Assembly: GCA_029379225.1 (NCBI GenBank) | Contig: JAQYWR010000005.1 | Span: 124,001 to 188,000, forward strand | DNA: 64,000 bases | From: Nostoc sp. S4 | Lineage (GTDB): Bacteria; Cyanobacteriota; Cyanobacteriia; Cyanobacteriales; Nostocaceae | Direction: 5' to 3' | Part shown: positions 18,429-27,177 of the stretch, piece by piece | Layout: every line of letters starts with the position of its first letter | Position numbering within the stretch: position 1 is the first letter of the stretch | The notes under the pieces: generated by a model | Told to the model about the DNA's origin: nothing | The model's database searches: none | The model's input: only the letters and a program-made list of their open reading frames with translations | Translations under genes and position numbers: made by a program

Positions 18429-18575
18429 AAGCCGAGGCATTAACAATGCAAGCCGAGGCATTAACAATGCAGGTCGATGTATTAAGATTGCAAGTCGATG
18501 CATTAACAATGCAAGTCGATGCATTAACAATGCAAGTCGATGCATTAACAATGCAAGTCGATGTATTAAGATTGC
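18429..18575. repeat. Tandem repeat, seven 21-bp units
   Basis: Seven units of exactly 21 bp, each starting AAG(C/T)CGA(G/T)G and containing CATTAACAATGC or the variant TATTAAGATTGC. Units start at 18429, 18450, 18471, 18492, 18513, 18534 and 18555. The 21-bp period keeps all frames open, so spurious heptad peptides arise on both strands. Located downstream of xisI. A different 21-bp array occurs at 31961-32086. Confidence 0.95.
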
Positions 18576-18642
18576 ACGTTAATACAAAACCTTAAAAGCG
18601 GTTGTCACAATATTTAAATAAGCTTATATTTTAGTTTTACAA

Positions 18643-19089
18643 ATGTTTCCTAAACAGACAAATCATCGAAATCCTGCCGCATCTTGTGACTGGCCAATTG
18701 AGCAATTGCCTGGACTTAGCCAAGACGAAGAATCTCGACTGCAAAATTGTGGGATTACCACTACAGTAGCGCTACTCCAACAAGGAAAAACTCCACAAGC
18801 AAGATTGGCGTTAGCAAATAAACTCCAGATTCATCTTCAGTATGTAAATAAATGGATGGCTTTGGCTGACTTGGCGCGTATTCCCAGCGTCGGAACCCAA
18901 TATTGTGGTTTATTGCTTCATGCGGGTATTGGTTCTGTGGCACAGTTAACTCAGACCCCGGCTCACAGATTGCACAAACAGATTTTGCGCTTGCAGGTAG
19001 CAACAATCCAGCGGCGAGATTTATGTCCAGCAATTGAGTTAGTACAACAGTGGAGTCAGGAAGCGAAGATGGTGGGGAGTGGGGAGTAG
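18643..19089 (+). CDS. DUF4332 domain protein
   Basis: A 148-residue protein with two helix-hairpin-helix-like segments (LPGLSQDEESRLQNCGITTT and LARIPSVGTQYCGLLLHAGIGSVAQL), the pattern of DUF4332. Such domains often bind nucleic acid without sequence specificity; that role is inferred. Its last residues run into a purine-rich repeat tract (19070-19110), so the C-terminus may be recent. Confidence 0.75.
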   Translation: MFPKQTNHRNPAASCDWPIEQLPGLSQDEESRLQNCGITTTVALLQQGKTPQARLALANKLQIHLQYVNKWMALADLARIPSVGTQYCGLLLHAGIGSVAQLTQTPAHRLHKQILRLQVATIQRRDLCPAIELVQQWSQEAKMVGSGE

Positions 19090-19127
19090 GGGAGATGAGG
19101 GAGATGAGGGGGATGAATTATTAATAT

Positions 19128-19296
19128 CGGCGTTGCTGAATTTGAATATGAAATCCAAAAATCAACTCTTCTCAACTCTTCTCAACTCTTACTTTCTGCG
19201 ACTCTGCGCGACGCCACTTGCTTCAAGTCGGGGAACCGCAAGGGCGCAGTGGCTCCTCTGCGTGAGGCAAATTCATATTTCCACTCAGCAACGCCT
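19128..19296. mobile_element. MITE-like dispersed repeat, copy 1
   Basis: About 168 bp bounded by GGCGTTGCTGAA and its imperfect inverse TCAGCAACGCC. Inside are ATTTGAATATGAAATC, runs of CAACTCTT and a CTCTGCG-rich GC core. The copy at 60663-60816 is the same element in inverted orientation with a different GC core. No ORF. It lies just downstream of the TetR gene. Confidence 0.75.
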
Positions 19297-19323
19297 TAAT
19301 ATCCATTCGCCATTCCCCATTCC

Positions 19324-19938
19324 CTAATCTTTCACCAACACACCATTGAGAAAGATATCAGCTAGTCCTTCGGCCATTTGTTGCATTTCTTGGGGGGAGG
19401 CGTTTGGTTCCATCAGGGTGTTATTGGAAAAACCTGCGATCGCGAACATTCCCAAAAAAACTTTAGCGACTAGATTGGCATCCATTTGGCGATAAATGCC
19501 TTTATCCATCGCTGTTTGAAAGAAGACTTCGGCAACATCGGTCATTTTGGTAATGACTTCTAATTGAATGCGATCGCGCAAATCGGGATGAAATTGCACT
19601 TCCATAAAACAAACGCGCATCATATCAGCATTTTTTTGGAAATTCCACATCCGCCGCCGCATCACTTGCGCTACAGCTTTATAGCTGCCCATTTCACTTA
19701 ATTCTGTGAGTAAATCCGTTAAAATCTCTACCCATCCACTGGTAGCTACTTCGATCAAAATTGCCTTTTTATTAGGAAAATGGCGAAATAGAGTGCCTTC
19801 AGCAACACCTGCTGCCTGTGCTAAATCACGGGTGGTAGTGCCATCAAATCCCTGAGAGGCAAACAAGCGTTGTGCTGCCTGTAAAATCCGGGTACGTGTC
19901 TGAGCCTCAGAAGGTGGGGAAGAATTAAAAACTCGCAT
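19324..19938 (-). CDS. TetR-family transcriptional regulator
   Basis: A 204-residue protein. The N-terminal helix-turn-helix is typical of TetR (RILQAAQRLFASQGF, TTRDLAQAAGVAEGTLFRHF), with a helical ligand-binding C-terminal part that is not assignable. It is divergent from the M16 peptidase genes, with 150 bp between starts, so it may control them or itself. Effector unknown. Confidence 0.9.
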   Translation of the reverse strand: MRVFNSSPPSEAQTRTRILQAAQRLFASQGFDGTTTRDLAQAAGVAEGTLFRHFPNKKAILIEVATSGWVEILTDLLTELSEMGSYKAVAQVMRRRMWNFQKNADMMRVCFMEVQFHPDLRDRIQLEVITKMTDVAEVFFQTAMDKGIYRQMDANLVAKVFLGMFAIAGFSNNTLMEPNASPQEMQQMAEGLADIFLNGVLVKD

Positions 19939-20090
19939 AACTGTTATGGTGAGATATCCGGAACAGGACTTGTAGCATTAATTGTCTAACGTCAAGTACA
20001 AAAAGCCGAAAAAGCTTAATACAACATTAATGCTCTGTTTGCTAATCAGCCTATTTCTTCGGTAGTGTAACTTTATCTTAACTTTGGCTT

Positions 20091-21752
20091 ATGAACAAAC
20101 TCACTCGGTCAATTTTAGATTTGAGGTGGCAGCAAAGATACGCTCACAGAACAACTTGGATTTTGCAACTCGCTAAAAAACTATCTTTGACATCCCATCG
20201 CCTGTTTATTAGCTTGTTGGCTTTGCTCGTCTTTTGCTGGGGATTGCAGCCAGAAATTGCTTTGGCTCAAACTCAAACAATATCTCCTCCAGCCAAAACT
20301 CAAATACCAGCTGCAAGTTCGATTCAACCTTATCTAGATCGAGTCATCGACCAGTTAACGGAGTTTCGCTTAGAGAATAACTTAAAATTCATTGTTTTGG
20401 AACGACATCAAGCACCTGTAGTTTCTTTTCTTACTTATGCTGATGTCGGTGGTGTGGATGAGCCTGATGGCAAAACTGGTGTAGCTCACTTTCTGGAACA
20501 TTTGGCGTTTAAAGGGACGACGCGCATCGGTACAGAAGATTACAAGGCAGAAAAACCCCTACTCGAACGCTTGGAACAGTTGGATACCCAAATTAGAGCA
20601 GCAAAAGCTGATGGTAGAAAAGATGAAGTAGTGCGGTTAGAAGCTGAGTTTAAGCAAGTAGAATCCCAAGCAGGTAAGTTAGTCAAGCAAAACGAATTAG
20701 GGCGAATTGTCGAACAAGCCGGAGGTGTGGGTTTAAATGCTAATACTTCAACCGAAGCTACCCGTTACTTTTACAGCTTTCCGGCTAATAAGTTGGAACT
20801 TTGGATGTCGCTGGAGTCGGAGCGATTTCTCGACCCTGTAATTCGTCGTGAGTTTTATAAAGAAAAAGATGTGATTTTAGAGGAGCGACGGATGCGGGTG
20901 GATAATTCACCCATTGGCTTGATGTTAGAAAAATTTACTGACGCTGCTTACAAGGTTCATCCTTACAGGCGTCCGGTGATTGGTTATGACAAAGATATCC
21001 GTAACTTAACCCCAGAAGACGTACAAAAGTTTTTCGATGCTTATTATGTACCAAGTAATTTAGCGATCGCCATTGTCGGAGATGTCAATCCCGCCCAAGT
21101 AAAACAACTGGCACAAATTTATTTTGGACGCTATCGAGCCAAAGCCAAAGCTACCGAACAAATCCCTGTGGAACCGCGACAACAACAAACACGGGAAGTT
21201 AGTTTAGAACTCCCTGCTCAACCTTTGTATTTAGAAGGCTATCACCGTCCCTCAGTTACTCATCCAGATAATGTAGTCTATGAAATCATTGGCAGTTTAT
21301 TAAGCGATGGACGCACGTCGCGGCTGTATAAGTCTTTGGTAGAAAAGCAGCGTTTGGCGCTCAATGCTCAAGGTTTCAGTGGTTTTCCTGGAGATAAATA
21401 TTCAAATTTAATGTTGTTTTATGCTTTGACTGCTCCCGGTCACACGCTTGATGAGTTGGCGGTAGCTTTGCGTCAGGAAATTGACAAATTAAAAACTGAG
21501 CCTGTAGCGGCGGTTGAGTTGGAACGAGTGAAAACCCAAGCACGTGCGGATTTATTACGCACCCTGACTTCTAATACGGGAATGGCTCAACAATTGTTGG
21601 AATTTGAAGTCAAAACTGGCTCTTGGCGGAATTTGTTTAAGCAGTTGGATGAAATTGCAGCGGTAACTCCTGCTGATATTCAGCGGGTAGCAAAGGCGAC
21701 GTTTACGCCACAAAATCGCACAATTGGTAAGCTGTTGTCAAAACAAGGATAA
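20091..21752 (+). CDS. M16 zinc peptidase, catalytic subunit type
   Basis: A 553-residue protein with an N-terminal membrane or signal segment (LFISLLALLVFCWGLQPEIALAQ) and a pitrilysin-type domain. The inverted zinc motif HFLEH is at residues 133-137, and downstream acidic residues (LESERF) fit the third ligand. A helical insertion of about 50 residues lies between the motif and the next conserved block. Predicted periplasmic or membrane-bound processing peptidase. The second M16 gene starts 6 bp after its stop. Confidence 0.9.
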   Translation: MNKLTRSILDLRWQQRYAHRTTWILQLAKKLSLTSHRLFISLLALLVFCWGLQPEIALAQTQTISPPAKTQIPAASSIQPYLDRVIDQLTEFRLENNLKFIVLERHQAPVVSFLTYADVGGVDEPDGKTGVAHFLEHLAFKGTTRIGTEDYKAEKPLLERLEQLDTQIRAAKADGRKDEVVRLEAEFKQVESQAGKLVKQNELGRIVEQAGGVGLNANTSTEATRYFYSFPANKLELWMSLESERFLDPVIRREFYKEKDVILEERRMRVDNSPIGLMLEKFTDAAYKVHPYRRPVIGYDKDIRNLTPEDVQKFFDAYYVPSNLAIAIVGDVNPAQVKQLAQIYFGRYRAKAKATEQIPVEPRQQQTREVSLELPAQPLYLEGYHRPSVTHPDNVVYEIIGSLLSDGRTSRLYKSLVEKQRLALNAQGFSGFPGDKYSNLMLFYALTAPGHTLDELAVALRQEIDKLKTEPVAAVELERVKTQARADLLRTLTSNTGMAQQLLEFEVKTGSWRNLFKQLDEIAAVTPADIQRVAKATFTPQNRTIGKLLSKQG

Positions 21753-21758
21753 GGCAAT

Positions 21759-23303
21759 ATGGTAAGAAAGTCTTTTGCTGGCATAAATTCCAAATTTCGC
21801 TTCAGAACAATTCAAAATCTCAAATCACAAATCCCAAATGGCAAGAGGCTTATTTATGCTTTGGTTGGGGCTTTTGCTTTTTTACTTTTAACTTTTAACT
21901 TTTCTGTGGCGGCGACAACAGAGGCGAAGCATTATACTCAGTTACAGCTACCACCGCTACCTGAGATTAAGATACCCAAGTATGAGCGGTTTGTGCTGCA
22001 AAACGGCTTGGTTGTCTATTTGATGGAGGATCGCGAGTTACCCTTGGTGAAGGGTACGGCGTTGGTAAGGACTGGGAATCGTTTGGAACCTTTAGAAAAA
22101 GTCGGTTTGGCTGGTTTTACAGGCGCGGTGATGCGGACTGGGGGAACTACGAAGCATTCGCCCGATGAACTAAATGAGATATTAGAACAACGGGCGGCGT
22201 CGGTGGAAACTAGTATTAGTGAAACTGCTGGTAGTGCTAGCTTTGATGCCCTCAGTGAAGATTTAGAAACGGTGTTTGGGCTATTTGCTGAGGTATTGCG
22301 ATCGCCTGTATTTGCTCAAGAAAAGCTAGATTTGGCGAAAACCCAAGCTAGAGGTAGTATTGCGCGACGCAATGACGATCCCGGTGGAATTGCTAGTCGA
22401 GAATTTCGCAAGTTGCTGTATGGCAAAGATAGCCCTTATGGTCGCACCACAGAGTATGCAACGGTAGACCGAGTTGAGCGTCAGGATTTGCTCAAGTTTT
22501 ATCAGCAGTATTTTTACCCGAATAATATGATTTTGGGGATTGTAGGGGATTTCGACGCCAAGAAAATGCGATCGCTCGTTGAAGCTAAATTTGGCGACTG
22601 GAAGCCAAACCCCAAAATTGCCAAATCCCAATTACCAGAGGTTTCGCCAGCTAATAGTGGCGGAGTGTTTTTTGTCAATCAGCCGCAACTCACGCAAAGT
22701 AGTGTGTTGATCGGACATTTAGGCGGACAGTTCGACAGTCCAGATTATCCAGCGCTGAGTGTATTGAATGATGTGTTGAATGGGTTTGGCGGACGGTTAT
22801 TTAATGAAGTGCGATCGCGCCAAGGTATAGCTTATTCTGTATACGGTGTTTGGAGTCCCCGTTACGATTATCCTGGAATGTTCATTGCTGGTGGACAAAC
22901 GCGATCGGATGCTACTGTGCAGTTTGTCCTCGCCTTACAAGCCGAAATTAAACGCATCCAAGCTCAAACAGTCACACCAAAGGAACTAGCTTTTGCCAAA
23001 GAATCTACCCTCAACTCCTTTGTATTCAACTTCCAAGACCCCAGTCAAACCTTATCACGGTTGATGCAATACGAATATTACGGCTATCCCGCCGATTTTC
23101 TCTTTCGCTATCAAAAAGCCGTCGCCGCTACCACAGCCGCCGATGTCCAACGGGTAGCACGAAAATACCTCAAGCCAGAAAATATCGTGACTTTAGTAGT
23201 GGGAAATCAAACCGCCATTCAACCGCCTTTGACGCAGCTAGCTGCACAGGTAATACCAATAGATGTGACAATTCCCAACTCACAACCAGAAGCCAAAAAT
23301 TAA
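21759..23303 (+). CDS. M16-like peptidase partner lacking the zinc motif
   Basis: A 514-residue protein with an N-terminal hydrophobic segment (LIYALVGAFAFLLLTFNFSVAA). Where HxxEH is expected it reads LAGFTGAVMRTGGT, so it is catalytically empty. The C-terminal half keeps the SRQGIAYSVYG segment with Arg and Tyr found in partner subunits of two-chain M16 peptidases. Together with the upstream gene it probably forms a heterodimer. Same operon (6 bp gap). Confidence 0.88.
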   Translation: MVRKSFAGINSKFRFRTIQNLKSQIPNGKRLIYALVGAFAFLLLTFNFSVAATTEAKHYTQLQLPPLPEIKIPKYERFVLQNGLVVYLMEDRELPLVKGTALVRTGNRLEPLEKVGLAGFTGAVMRTGGTTKHSPDELNEILEQRAASVETSISETAGSASFDALSEDLETVFGLFAEVLRSPVFAQEKLDLAKTQARGSIARRNDDPGGIASREFRKLLYGKDSPYGRTTEYATVDRVERQDLLKFYQQYFYPNNMILGIVGDFDAKKMRSLVEAKFGDWKPNPKIAKSQLPEVSPANSGGVFFVNQPQLTQSSVLIGHLGGQFDSPDYPALSVLNDVLNGFGGRLFNEVRSRQGIAYSVYGVWSPRYDYPGMFIAGGQTRSDATVQFVLALQAEIKRIQAQTVTPKELAFAKESTLNSFVFNFQDPSQTLSRLMQYEYYGYPADFLFRYQKAVAATTAADVQRVARKYLKPENIVTLVVGNQTAIQPPLTQLAAQVIPIDVTIPNSQPEAKN

Positions 23304-23774
23304 TTTTATTTGTCAATCCCTAAATACGCGAAAACTGCTGTAAGCCTCTCTCTGAAGTGGGGAGAGGTTTGGAGAGGGGATTATTGAAAATCTATTAAAC
23401 TCACGCTATTTTATGGACAAATTTACAGTAGTTTCGTCTATATTTTTACTCTCAAGAGTTTGATTTTTTCAATTATTATTTCACAATGAAAGAGAGAAAT
23501 TATCGATATATAGCTTAATGCTATTCAAAGCTATAGCAGTCCTAAATGAGAAAGTGAAATCTTGCGTAGAGGCTGTTGACTGTTAACACTCAACAATCAA
23601 CACTAATATTTTTCACAACTCAAATAGCATGGATATATATCAATACGGTTTAGTTAACTAATTTATCTGTTAAGGCAGGGGGGCAGGGAGCTATTAGCAG
23701 GAGAGGAAAAAGCTTAACTGAACTGTATTGGGCTATATATTAAATCATTTCATTATCTTTTAGGAGGCAATCCA
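23304..23774. other. Intergenic region upstream of cluster 2 precursors
   Basis: No ORF. A purine-rich low-complexity block (23660-23710) and a short GGGGAGAGG repeat near 23357-23380 are the only structure seen. It should carry the promoter of the precursor at 23775. Confidence 0.4.
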
Positions 23775-24002
23775 ATGGTGAGAATAACAATATCAGACCT
23801 ACAGCATTCTAATAGTGACGAGAATCTACTCAGTGAACTAACTAGTTGGCAAATGAAAACAGTAGAAGGCGGAATTAGAAGAATAGCCAAAGAAGATACT
23901 TCAGGAGTACTTTCAGCAGATAATATAAAACAGACTGTTAGTGATTGGTTAACTAACATAGATAAACAGATAATAGATCTGCGAAATCAACTTAGTGTTT
24001 GA
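23775..24002 (+). CDS. Precursor-like peptide with ITISDLQ leader (cluster 2)
   Basis: A 75-residue peptide. The leader begins MVRITISDLQHSNSDENLL and reaches a possible double-glycine site TVEGG at residue 33. The core of about 42 residues is charged and helical (IRRIAKEDTSGVLSADNIKQ ...), has no cysteine, and differs from all other cores here, which are hydrophobic. AGGAGG precedes the ATG. A strong terminator follows at 24038-24079, so it is a single-gene unit. The leader core ITISDLQ is identical to that in the tail of the helix-turn-helix protein at 35371-35970. Confidence 0.65.
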   Translation: MVRITISDLQHSNSDENLLSELTSWQMKTVEGGIRRIAKEDTSGVLSADNIKQTVSDWLTNIDKQIIDLRNQLSV

Positions 24003-24612
24003 CAAGAATGTTGAGCGCATAAAACCTTATATTCATGAAAAACGTGTACTCTTAGATTAATTAAGAGCGCACGTTTTTTATTTAGCCTTTTCAGCTCATC
24101 TTATTGAGTAAAATAATAAATAAAACCTAATTCTAGCCTATGTTCCTTGCTATGAATGACTGGATGTGAAATTTTTAATACTTTAGATCAAACTGCAATT
24201 TTAATACCCGACCATAAAACCAAGATAAAAACCTTTATTTAGAGATTTTTGAATAAATTGAACTCAGCAAAAATTACTTAGGTGTTGGTCAAGTTATATC
24301 GTGTTCTAAAAGAATTTAGGAGTGAGTAACGCCAGCACAGACTTGGAAGATTCGAGTCAAAATTCAGTTAGTTATTCTTTACTGTTTCCAGTCTTTTTCA
24401 TAATCTATCAATTTGAATAATTGTGTAAATATTACCAATTTATTAAACCTATAAAGAAAGACTTAAACCATATATTTATGTCTTATCAATCAAGTTTACA
24501 AGCTTGAATTTTCTAATTTTTATAAATAAAAATGGAATCAGCAGTTAAGCAATACACAGCTTAATCACAGCCAAATTATGCTCAACTGTAACAATTATCT
24601 GAGGAGAAAATT
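24003..24612. other. Non-coding interval with terminator and conserved 5' leader DNA
   Basis: No ORF. Holds the terminator at 24038-24079 and, at its right end (about 24541-24612), the first copy of the upstream element repeated before each duplicated precursor gene. Confidence 0.45.
24038..24079 (+). terminator. Rho-independent terminator
   Basis: AAAAACGTG...CTCTTA pairs with TAAGAG...CACGTTTTTT, giving a long interrupted stem ending in six T on the plus strand, 36 nt after the precursor stop codon. Confidence 0.8.
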
Positions 24613-24876
24613 ATGGCAAGTATCGCTCTTTCCCAACTAAATACCGTTGGTTGTGAACTGTTCCAAGATTCTGAAAGTTTCCTCAACGACCTCAGCAATG
24701 TAGATTCCATCACGATTTATGGTGGTGTTAGTGATGTTTCTAGTGTTGCCGAAGGTCTAGACCCACTTTTAGCTTACGGCATTAAGGGACAAGAGTTTGG
24801 ATTGTTAGCCTTTGGCGCTAGCTTGACTGCACACATCGTCAAGTCATTCAGCGAAAATGGTGGTTACTTTTATTAA
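24613..24876 (+). CDS. Double-glycine leader precursor peptide (cluster 2, copy A)
   Basis: An 87-residue peptide: leader MASIALSQLNTVGCELFQDS ... ITIYGG (residues 1-38) and a 49-residue core starting VSDVSSVAEG. The core is hydrophobic in the middle (FGLLAFGASLTAHIV), rich in Ser (7 Ser/Thr) and without cysteine; the only Cys is in the leader. GAGGAG precedes the ATG. The first 80 residues are identical to copy B; only the last residues differ (ENGGYFY). Predicted substrate of the kinase/HopA1 pair at 25990-28727 and of a C39 exporter. Confidence 0.82.
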   Translation: MASIALSQLNTVGCELFQDSESFLNDLSNVDSITIYGGVSDVSSVAEGLDPLLAYGIKGQEFGLLAFGASLTAHIVKSFSENGGYFY

Positions 24877-24925
24877 TTTCTAATTGACTACTGAGCTAGA
24901 TTGCTCTGTAGAACTTTTGGTATTT

Positions 24926-24952
24926 GCGATTAAGCTGGTATTGCTTAATCGC
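24926..24952 (+). promoter_or_regulatory. Conserved hairpin between precursor copies
   Basis: GCGATTAAGC pairs with GCTTAATCGC (loop TGGTATT). The same element recurs at 25300-25327 and, degenerate, near 24543-24567. Each copy lies about 50-60 bp upstream of a precursor start or former start. It could end the previous transcript or act as a 5'-UTR stabiliser. Confidence 0.6.
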
Positions 24953-24996
24953 AACCAAATTCTACTCAACTGTGACAATTATCTAAGGAGAAAATT

Positions 24997-25257
24997 ATGG
25001 CAAGTATCGCTCTTTCCCAACTAAATACCGTTGGTTGTGAACTGTTCCAAGATTCTGAAAGTTTCCTCAACGACCTCAGCAATGTAGATTCCATCACGAT
25101 TTATGGTGGTGTTAGTGATGTTTCTAGTGTTGCCGAAGGTCTAGACCCACTTTTAGCTTACGGCATTAAGGGACAAGAGTTTGGATTGTTAGCCTTTGGC
25201 GCTAGCTTGACTGCACACATCGTCAAGTCATTCAGCGACGCAACTCATTATTATTAA
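24997..25257 (+). CDS. Double-glycine leader precursor peptide (cluster 2, copy B)
   Basis: An 86-residue peptide identical to copy A through residue 80, with a different C-terminus (DATHYY). AAGGAG ribosome site. The near-perfect DNA identity shows a recent duplication, while the changed end shows the C-terminal tail is the variable part. Leader cut predicted after IYGG at residue 38. No cysteine in the core. Confidence 0.82.
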   Translation: MASIALSQLNTVGCELFQDSESFLNDLSNVDSITIYGGVSDVSSVAEGLDPLLAYGIKGQEFGLLAFGASLTAHIVKSFSDATHYY

Positions 25258-25299
25258 TTGACTACTGAGCTAGATTGCTCTGTGGGACTTTTGGAATTA

Positions 25300-25327
25300 G
25301 CGATTAAGCAGTGTATTGCTTAATCGC
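25300..25327 (+). promoter_or_regulatory. Second copy of conserved hairpin
   Basis: GCGATTAAGCA pairs with TGCTTAATCGC. It is followed by the start of a precursor upstream element (to about 25356) but no gene, marking a lost third unit. Confidence 0.6.
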
Positions 25328-25591
25328 AACCAAATTCTGCTCAACTGTGATAATTATAGCAATTCCCAAGCACATAAAATACACCCCACCCACGCTGTCG
25401 CGCACCCTCCCCAAGACATCGGGGAGGGTTGGGGGGGAGGAGTGATTCTGTACTCCGCCTGAGTGGGAAACGCTATACCTTAATTTGTAAGTTTTTTTAT
25501 TTCCTGACTAATGAGTGAGATTTTTAAGTAATTGATGCTTAAATCAGCTCATATTGACCAATTGTTTGATGTTTTTTGGGAATATAAATCC

Positions 25592-25804
25592 ATGTCAAAA
25601 ATTACCATTTCTGATCTGCGTACAGCTAATTCAGAAAGTTTACTCATAAACGTGAGTAATCTGGATTATATATCTATATATGGTGGCGCAGACGATCCTG
25701 TTTCTCAGATTATTGACTATGGAGAGAAAAGTCTTAATTTTGCATTATTAGCATTTACTATCTATGAAATTGCAGAGCTAGCAAAATCATACAACACTCA
25801 ATAG
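25592..25804 (+). CDS. Double-glycine leader precursor peptide (cluster 2, third type)
   Basis: A 70-residue peptide from ATG 25592, chosen because MSKITISDLRTANSESLL matches the leader start of its neighbours; a start 20 codons upstream would add unrelated sequence. Leader ends YISIYGG at residue 32. The core starts ADDPVSQIIDYGEKSLNF, has ALLAFTIYEIAELA in common pattern with copies A and B, and has no cysteine. It lies 185 bp before the kinase gene and may be co-transcribed with it. Confidence 0.78.
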   Translation: MSKITISDLRTANSESLLINVSNLDYISIYGGADDPVSQIIDYGEKSLNFALLAFTIYEIAELAKSYNTQ

Positions 25805-25989
25805 TAAATTCATGAATCAGTTTAAGTGTACGTAAAATTGTTAATATTTTCTAGTTGATTAATTCATACAACCAAATCAAAAAGTTTTTGGATGATTATT
25901 CCATACATAGTTAGATAGACAAAATATTTTCAATGTCTTCTAACTAGGCAATTATTTCTAGTTGTTAATCTTGAAAGCAATTTGAAGCT

Positions 25990-27177
25990 ATGTCATCATT
26001 TTTATTGAGTTATAAGAATGCTTTTGATTACCTGATTCTTGAGGGATTATGTACTCAAGATGATAAGTCATTGAGCAAAGTTGAGCTAAAAGTTGCTAAA
26101 AACTTTAATTTATTAATTGGCTTACCAGATCAGCGGAAACTTCTAATTAAGCAAGAGCCTCACAAACGAGAAGGAAAGACTGCTGGTGAATTTTTCAAAG
26201 AATGGCGAGTTCACGAGTTTTTACGAAGATTCCCACAACTGAGCCAGATTCGCCCATATTTTTCAGAGGCAATATATTTCGATCCGGAAAATTCCATCAT
26301 GGTTTTTAATTATCTCAGTAACTATCGAGATTTGATGGATTTTTACAATCAGGATAATTTAAAGACCTTTCCGATAAAGATTGCAACAGTAGTTGGAGCT
26401 ACTTTGGCATCAATTCATCGCGTATCTATTAATTGCCAAGATTATCAAGATTTCTTTAAAAATACTGATAATCTACTCAGCCAGGGAAATCCTAATCTCA
26501 ACCGGGGAATGGATAGGATTACCCCAGCAGTCTTTGGTAATTTGCCTACCGATGGACTGAAATTCTTAACTCTTTATCAACGTTATGAGAGTTTAGCAGA
26601 AGCGATCGCCCAATTGAATCATGCCTTCACTCCTTGTTGTTTAACCCATAACGATCTGAAGCTGAACAATATCCTTCTTTGTTTGAATTGGGAAGAATTA
26701 GTTATTGATGAACCGTTATTAGATAAGAAAATCATTCGACTGATTGATTGGGAACGCGGTGCTTGGGGAGATCCAGCGAATGATTTAGGAACACTGATTG
26801 CTAGTTATTTACAAATTTGGCTTTACAGCATCATTACCAGTAAATCAATCTTGATTCAAGAGTCTTTACGCTTAGCCAAAACTCCTCTACATGTTATCCA
26901 GCCTTCAATTAGAGAGTTAATGATTGCTTATTTAACTAATTTCCCAGAAATTTTAGAACATCGTCCTGATTTCTTGCAAAGGGTCGTGCAATTTTGCGGT
27001 TTAGCTTTAATTAAAGCAATTCAAGCTCAACTCCAGCACGAAAAAAGCTTTGGTAATTTAGGTATCTGTATGCTGCAAGTTGCCAAGAGTTTGCTATGCA
27101 GTCCTGAAGCATCTACAAAAACGATTTTTGGGGTGGAAGCATCAGACCTCTGTCCTAATAGCTTATCTATTGCTTAG
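25990..27177 (+). CDS. APH-fold kinase, class V lanthipeptide kinase-like (cluster 2)
   Basis: A 395-residue protein of the aminoglycoside phosphotransferase/choline kinase fold. The ATP-binding Lys is in LLIKQEP (near 54), the catalytic loop is HNDLKLNN (220-227) with Asp 222, and the metal site is IDWERGAWGDPANDLG (252-266). In class V lanthipeptide pathways a protein of this fold phosphorylates Ser/Thr of the precursor and a HopA1-domain protein removes the phosphate. Here it stands between the precursor genes and the HopA1 gene, which supports the same job. An antibiotic- or sugar-kinase role is the alternative. Confidence 0.8.
   Translation: MSSFLLSYKNAFDYLILEGLCTQDDKSLSKVELKVAKNFNLLIGLPDQRKLLIKQEPHKREGKTAGEFFKEWRVHEFLRRFPQLSQIRPYFSEAIYFDPENSIMVFNYLSNYRDLMDFYNQDNLKTFPIKIATVVGATLASIHRVSINCQDYQDFFKNTDNLLSQGNPNLNRGMDRITPAVFGNLPTDGLKFLTLYQRYESLAEAIAQLNHAFTPCCLTHNDLKLNNILLCLNWEELVIDEPLLDKKIIRLIDWERGAWGDPANDLGTLIASYLQIWLYSIITSKSILIQESLRLAKTPLHVIQPSIRELMIAYLTNFPEILEHRPDFLQRVVQFCGLALIKAIQAQLQHEKSFGNLGICMLQVAKSLLCSPEASTKTIFGVEASDLCPNSLSIA

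Larger units (their letters stand above)
24541..25356 (+). repeat. Tandem duplication of precursor gene unit, 384-bp period
   Basis: The unit comprises an upstream hairpin element, a strong ribosome site and the precursor gene. Starts at 24613 and 24997 are 384 bp apart and the coding DNA is identical for about 240 bp. A third copy of only the upstream part (hairpin plus CTCAACTGTGATAATTA) lies at about 25300-25356 and is followed by unrelated GC-rich repeat DNA instead of a gene. The array thus shows recent gain and loss of precursor copies. Confidence 0.85.

Noticed and set aside
18273-18551. ORF on the minus strand with heptad repeats LLMHRLA
   Set aside because: It is the read-out of the 21-bp tandem array; the period keeps all frames open and there is no ribosome site.
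18429-18575. CRISPR-like array
   Set aside because: Units are contiguous 21-bp repeats without spacers; no cas genes nearby.
24340-24365. Possible tRNA T-loop (GATTCGAGTC)
   Set aside because: No acceptor or anticodon stem could be built around it.
24613-25804. Calling the products lanthipeptides outright
   Set aside because: No cysteine in any core; the kinase/HopA1 pair alone does not prove thioether rings.
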